Shown in pieces: positions 13,331-16,945 of a stretch of 16,945 nucleotides of DNA. The stretch comes from Candidatus Equihabitans merdae (GTDB taxonomy: Bacteria; Bacillota; Clostridia; Lachnospirales; Lachnospiraceae): the NCBI GenBank assembly GCA_018065025.1, contig JAGHUB010000343.1, positions 1 to 16,945 on the forward strand. Reading direction: 5' to 3'. The position numbers were made by a program, and so were the translations under genes. Position 1 is the first letter of the stretch. Every line of letters begins with the position of its first letter. The notes beneath the pieces were generated by a model, which was not told where the DNA came from, made no database searches, and saw nothing but the letters and a program-made list of their open reading frames with translations.

Positions 13331-13765
13331 GTGTTTTTAAATACTTACGAACATTCACTGGACGCCAAGGGGAGATTGATTATCCCGTCCAAGTATCGCG
13401 ATGCTATTCCGGATGGAGTAGTCATTGTGACACGAGGCTGGGACGGCAATCTGGTGGCTTATACCCGTGAAGCCTTCGAAAACTACATGCGCTCATGGCA
13501 GGACATGTCAAACTTTGACCCCCAGGTTCGTAAATACAAACGTTTCCTTTCAAACAATGCTGAACAGTGTGAACTGGACAAACAGGGAAGAATCCTGATA
13601 TCCCAGAAGCTTCGGGATCATGCTCATCTGGAAAAAGATGTCATCATTTCCGGTAACTATGAAACATTTGAAATCTGGTCACCGGAGAGATGGGATGAGA
13701 TCAGTGAATTTGGTGACGACGACACTATCGCCGCCGAGATCGCAGCATTTGCCCAGAAGAAATAA
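13331..13765 (+). CDS. mraZ: Transcriptional regulator MraZ (GTG start)
   Basis: MraZ is a DNA-binding ring-forming regulator of the division and cell-wall cluster. It has 144 residues, the usual length, with two SpoVT/AbrB-like half-domains: DAKGRLIIPSKYRDAI (11-26) and LDKQGRILISQKLRDHA (second repeat). The GTG at 13331 is chosen because the protein then begins FLNTYEHSLDAKGR as in the family. An ATG at 13249 is in another frame and inside the promoter. GGGAGAT lies about 8 bases upstream and overlaps the last MraZ box, so bound MraZ should affect both transcription and access to this site. rsmH follows after 44 bases. Confidence 0.97.
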   Translation: MFLNTYEHSLDAKGRLIIPSKYRDAIPDGVVIVTRGWDGNLVAYTREAFENYMRSWQDMSNFDPQVRKYKRFLSNNAEQCELDKQGRILISQKLRDHAHLEKDVIISGNYETFEIWSPERWDEISEFGDDDTIAAEIAAFAQKK

Positions 13766-13809
13766 GGATTAACGCATATCAGTTTTGAACAAGGAGACCA
13801 TAGCAGAAC

Positions 13810-14748
13810 ATGGAATTCGCACACACTTCGGTACTGCTTGACGAAGTTATCGAGAATCTGAATATCCGCCCTGACGGCATCTATGCCGACGGCACTCTTG
13901 GCGGCGGCGGTCATTCATCCGAGATACTTAAACGTCTGGGCAGTAAGGGTCAGCTGATCGGGATCGATCAGGATGAGGATGCCATCAAGGCAGCAAGCGC
14001 ACGCCTCGCGCTGTTTGGGGAAAGATGTCGTATCGTACGACGTAACTACGAGGAGATGCCTTCTGTCATGAAGGAACTTGGTATTGACCAGGTTGATGGC
14101 ATATTGCTTGATCTTGGCGTTTCTTCCTATCAGCTGGATGAAGCAGACAGAGGTTTCTCCTATATGGCAGATGCACCTCTGGATATGCGCATGGATCGTC
14201 GTAAAGCCATGACGGCTGCCGATATTGTGAACGGATACAGTGAAGAAGAACTGACACGAATCTTACGTGTCTATGGGGAAGAAAAGTTCGCTCACCGTAT
14301 CGCATCGGACATTGTGAAAGCAAGAGCCGAGAAAGAAATTGCCACCACTGGGGAGTTAGTGGCCATTCTTCGCAAGGCTATTCCGATGAAGGCACAGAAG
14401 ACAGGCGGTCATCCGGCAAAACGAACATTTCAGGCGATCCGTATTGAATTAAACAGAGAATTGGGAGTCCTTGAGGATTCGCTGGAAGCCATGACCGATC
14501 TGCTGTCAGACGGCGGTCGCTTCTGTATCATCACCTTCCATTCTCTTGAAGATCGTATTGTAAAAGACGCGTTCAGACGATTTGAGAATCCCTGCACGTG
14601 CCCACCGAACTTTCCGGTCTGTGTCTGTGGTAAGAGATCAAAAGGCAAAGTTATTACAAGGAAACCGATCCTTCCCTCAGCAGAAGAGCTGGCTGTCAAC
14701 AGCCGCTCAAAAAGTGCCAAACTCAGAGTCTTCGAGAAACATATCTGA
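13810..14748 (+). CDS. rsmH: 16S rRNA (cytosine(1402)-N(4))-methyltransferase
   Basis: RsmH (MraW) methylates N4 of C1402 in 16S rRNA using SAM, fine-tuning decoding in the P site. The protein has 312 residues, the normal length. The SAM loop is [14 protein letters not shown] (27-40), and the acidic ribose-binding stretch is GIDQDEDA (51-58). Further family blocks are [38 protein letters not shown] and [26 protein letters not shown] segment near the C-terminus is typical of this enzyme. AAGGAGA lies about 13 bases before ATG 13810. It sits in the standard mraZ-rsmH-ftsL order and is probably co-transcribed from the mraZ promoter. Confidence 0.98.
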   Translation: MEFAHTSVLLDEVIENLNIRPDGIYADGTLGGGGHSSEILKRLGSKGQLIGIDQDEDAIKAASARLALFGERCRIVRRNYEEMPSVMKELGIDQVDGILLDLGVSSYQLDEADRGFSYMADAPLDMRMDRRKAMTAADIVNGYSEEELTRILRVYGEEKFAHRIASDIVKARAEKEIATTGELVAILRKAIPMKAQKTGGHPAKRTFQAIRIELNRELGVLEDSLEAMTDLLSDGGRFCIITFHSLEDRIVKDAFRRFENPCTCPPNFPVCVCGKRSKGKVITRKPILPSAEELAVNSRSKSAKLRVFEKHI

Positions 14749-14795
14749 AGACACCCGGGCACAGACCGATTGTTGCAAAAAACTAAGGGGTTATT

Positions 14796-15275
14796 ATGGC
14801 AAGCAGAAGAAATGCGCGTACGCGCTATAGATATGAGACTCGTGTGGAGGGGACTGCAGCCCGTCAGGCTGTAGCTGTTCCCAAGAACCCATCCCGCACA
14901 AGGGAACGAGTCAGCGAAAGAGATACAGAACAAAACAGAAGCCGGGCCTTATCCGTAGGGCGTGGCTACGTGCTGTTTCTCACTGTTATGGCAGTGGCTT
15001 GTCTTTTCATGTGTGTTCATTATGTTCAGATGAAACAGATGGTTATTGCCCAGACAGAATCCAATGCCAGATTACAGTCACAGCTGACTGCACTCCAGAG
15101 TGAGAATGACGCTCTCGAAGAAACAATCACTGACAGCATCGACTGGGATTATGTTAAAGATACTGCGATTAATGAATTAGGCATGCAGTATGCGACAGAA
15201 GACCAGGTTATATGGTATAGTATTCAGGACAATGGTTATGTCAGACAATACCAGTCGGTGGATGACGGAGAGTAA
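14796..15275 (+). CDS. ftsL: Cell division protein FtsL-like
   Basis: This is a bitopic division protein of the FtsL/DivIC type that bridges early and late divisome proteins. It has 159 residues: a basic cytoplasmic tail of about 55 residues rich in Arg, one transmembrane helix (about 58-76, YVLFLTVMAVACLFMCV), then an external coiled coil (about 80-113, LQSQLTALQSENDALEETI) and a short C-terminal domain (DTAINELGMQYATEDQVIWY). FtsL sequences are poorly conserved, so the call rests on topology and on position between rsmH and the PBP gene. AAGGGG precedes the ATG. The next gene starts 6 bases after its stop. Confidence 0.88.
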   Translation: MASRRNARTRYRYETRVEGTAARQAVAVPKNPSRTRERVSERDTEQNRSRALSVGRGYVLFLTVMAVACLFMCVHYVQMKQMVIAQTESNARLQSQLTALQSENDALEETITDSIDWDYVKDTAINELGMQYATEDQVIWYSIQDNGYVRQYQSVDDGE

Positions 15276-15281
15276 GTTATA

Positions 15282-16945
15282 ATGGCAATCAGACGTATGC
15301 CCGGCGGCAACCGCTATGGGGATCGTAAGATAAATAGTAGAATGAGCAGAAAGCTAGCAGGGCTATTCGTTGTAGTCGTGCTGCTTTTTGTCGTTTTAGC
15401 AATAAGAATTACATACATCAATGCCAAGAGCGGTGACCAGTATGCCAGACAGGTTCTGGCCCAGTCTCAGGGCGAATATGCCAGTACCATCCTGCCTTTT
15501 AAACGAGGCGATATCCTGGATGCCAACGGCATGACACTGGCTACCAGTGAAAAGCGTTACAATGTCATTCTGGACTGCAAGGTAGTCAATTCTGATGAGG
15601 ATTATCTGGAGCCCACCATCGAAGCCCTTTCGGAAATATTTGATATCGATGTGGTAGGCGTCCGTTCCTTGCTGACAGACGAGAAGACCATGAATTCTCA
15701 GTATCAGATCGTTTCCAGAAATGTCACCATCGAGCAGAAACAGGATTTTGAGAATTACAAGAATCCTGAAGATAAGAAGGATCTTTCCAAAGAAGAACAG
15801 GCCAGGCTGGATGCCATCAAGGGTGTCTGGTTTGAGGAAAACTATATTCGTGTTTATCCTTTCAATGAGCTAGCCTGTGATGTTATTGGTTTCACCAATG
15901 GTGATAATTCAGCCGACTGGGGCATTGAAGGCTATTATTCCAATACCTTAAATGGTGCGGATGGCCGTAAATACGGTTACTGGAGTGATGAAGATCTTAC
16001 CCAGACCATCGTAGATCCTACCGACGGACGTTCACTGGTATCTACCATCGATATTAATATTCAGCGCATCATCGAAGATGAGATCGCCAGCTTTTCAACC
16101 AAGTACGCCAATGGCCCCTGGGGTCCAAAGGCTGCCAAGAATATCGGTGTTGTCGTTATGGATCCCAATACCGGGGAAATTCTCGGTATGGGCAGTTCAG
16201 ATCCCTATGACCTTAACAATCCCCGTGATCTGACAGCTTATTACACCACTCAGGAGATCGCAGCTATGTCTGATGAAGACAAAGTTGCCAACCTCCAGAA
16301 ACTGTGGCGCAACTATTGCATCAGCGATGCTTACGAACCGGGTTCCGTATTCAAGCCCATGACGGTTTCCGCCGCTTTCGAAGACGGTAGTCTGACCGGT
16401 ATGGAAGAATACATCTGCGACGGTGGTCAGGAAGTTGCCGGTGTCTATATCAAGTGTTCTGACGTCAATGGTCATGGTCATGAGACCAACCTGGATGCCA
16501 TCCGTAATTCCTGCAACGATGCTCTTATGCAGATTGCTGAGAAGATGGGACAGGAAGAGTTCTGCAAATACCAGCGCATGTTTAACTTCGGCAGCCGCAC
16601 AGGTATCGATCTGTCCGGTGAAGCTGCAGGTATCCTCTTCGATGCCTCCGGCATGAGTGACGTTGACCTGGCTACATCATCCTTCGGTCAGGGTTTCACC
16701 TGCACCATGATTCAGGAAATATCTGCTCTGGCTTCTGTCATAAACGGCGGTTATTATTACCAGCCTCATGTCATCAGCAAGGTACTGGATTCTGAAGGCG
16801 CTACCATTAAAACTATTGAGCCTACTGTTCAGAAGCAGACGATCTCTGAAGAAGTATCCGATGAACTGCGCCGCTTTATGAAGGCTTCAGTTGATGACGG
16901 TACTTCTGTCTACAGTAAAGTTGATGGATACTCCATGGGTGGTAA
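15282..16945 (+). CDS. Class B penicillin-binding protein (FtsI/SpoVD type), 3' end missing
   Basis: This is a transpeptidase that cross-links septal or spore peptidoglycan. The frame is open from ATG 15282 to the window end (554 codons). A cytoplasmic basic tail and one membrane helix (about 25-43) are followed by the pedestal domain with RGDILDANG (75-83). Active-site motifs are PGSVFKP with catalytic Ser355 and Lys358 (SxxK), and SCN at 410-412 (SxN). The KTG motif should come just after the last visible residues (GYSMGG). The C-terminus, and any PASTA domain that would favour SpoVD over FtsI, is outside the window. GGAGAG lies about 10 bases upstream. The 6-base spacing from ftsL indicates one operon. 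Confidence 0.93.
   Translation, partial: MAIRRMPGGNRYGDRKINSRMSRKLAGLFVVVVLLFVVLAIRITYINAKSGDQYARQVLAQSQGEYASTILPFKRGDILDANGMTLATSEKRYNVILDCKVVNSDEDYLEPTIEALSEIFDIDVVGVRSLLTDEKTMNSQYQIVSRNVTIEQKQDFENYKNPEDKKDLSKEEQARLDAIKGVWFEENYIRVYPFNELACDVIGFTNGDNSADWGIEGYYSNTLNGADGRKYGYWSDEDLTQTIVDPTDGRSLVSTIDINIQRIIEDEIASFSTKYANGPWGPKAAKNIGVVVMDPNTGEILGMGSSDPYDLNNPRDLTAYYTTQEIAAMSDEDKVANLQKLWRNYCISDAYEPGSVFKPMTVSAAFEDGSLTGMEEYICDGGQEVAGVYIKCSDVNGHGHETNLDAIRNSCNDALMQIAEKMGQEEFCKYQRMFNFGSRTGIDLSGEAAGILFDASGMSDVDLATSSFGQGFTCTMIQEISALASVINGGYYYQPHVISKVLDSEGATIKTIEPTVQKQTISEEVSDELRRFMKASVDDGTSVYSKVDGYSMGG

Overview
The window looks like a low-to-mid GC Firmicutes chromosome, most likely Clostridia and probably Lachnospiraceae. 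The reasons are the mraZ-rsmH-ftsL-PBP order of the division/cell-wall cluster, AGGAGG-type ribosome binding sites, a lipoprotein with a LAAC lipobox, and strictly anaerobic chemistry (double-cubane-type reductases). No rRNA, tRNA, CRISPR array, transposase or phage gene is seen.

Layout. (1) 1-833, minus strand: 5' part of a galactokinase gene, divergent from the rest. (2) 1112-3211: ychF (P-loop GTPase/ATPase) and lgt (prolipoprotein diacylglyceryl transferase), closed by a strong terminator at 3253-3287. (3) 3411-13137: a ten-kilobase accessory block, all on the plus strand and tightly packed. It holds a CxCG-motif permease, a Cys-rich substrate-binding lipoprotein, a second membrane-anchored Cys-rich binding protein, ABC permease, ABC ATPase, an 85-aa thioredoxin-like CxCC protein, a second CxCG permease, a membrane-anchored protein ending in Cys-Cys-COOH, a DsrE-like CxxCC protein, a DUF3343 (Se/S carrier-like) protein, an internal terminator/attenuator, and two tandem double-cubane-cluster-type reductases. 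It ends at a terminator at 13177-13215. (4) 13249-16945: start of the dcw cluster: promoter, a row of 10-bp-spaced MraZ boxes, mraZ, rsmH, ftsL and a truncated class B PBP gene.

The accessory block is the interesting part. Its gene set matches what I recall as the SAO ('selenocysteine-assisted organometal') families in NCBIfam (SaoX/B/P/A ABC importer, SaoT, SaoE efflux, SaoC, SaoD). I assigned these names by architecture and memory, without a search. Every candidate selenocysteine site here is cysteine, and I see no in-frame TGA. No MerB-like lyase is in the window. Instead the block runs into DUF3343 and a pair of double-cubane-type reductases. My working model is that a soft-metal, organometal or metalloid compound is captured outside the cell by thiols, imported by the ABC system, passed along cytoplasmic di- and tri-thiol proteins, possibly transformed reductively, and the product exported by the CxCG permeases. 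The substrate is not known from the sequence.
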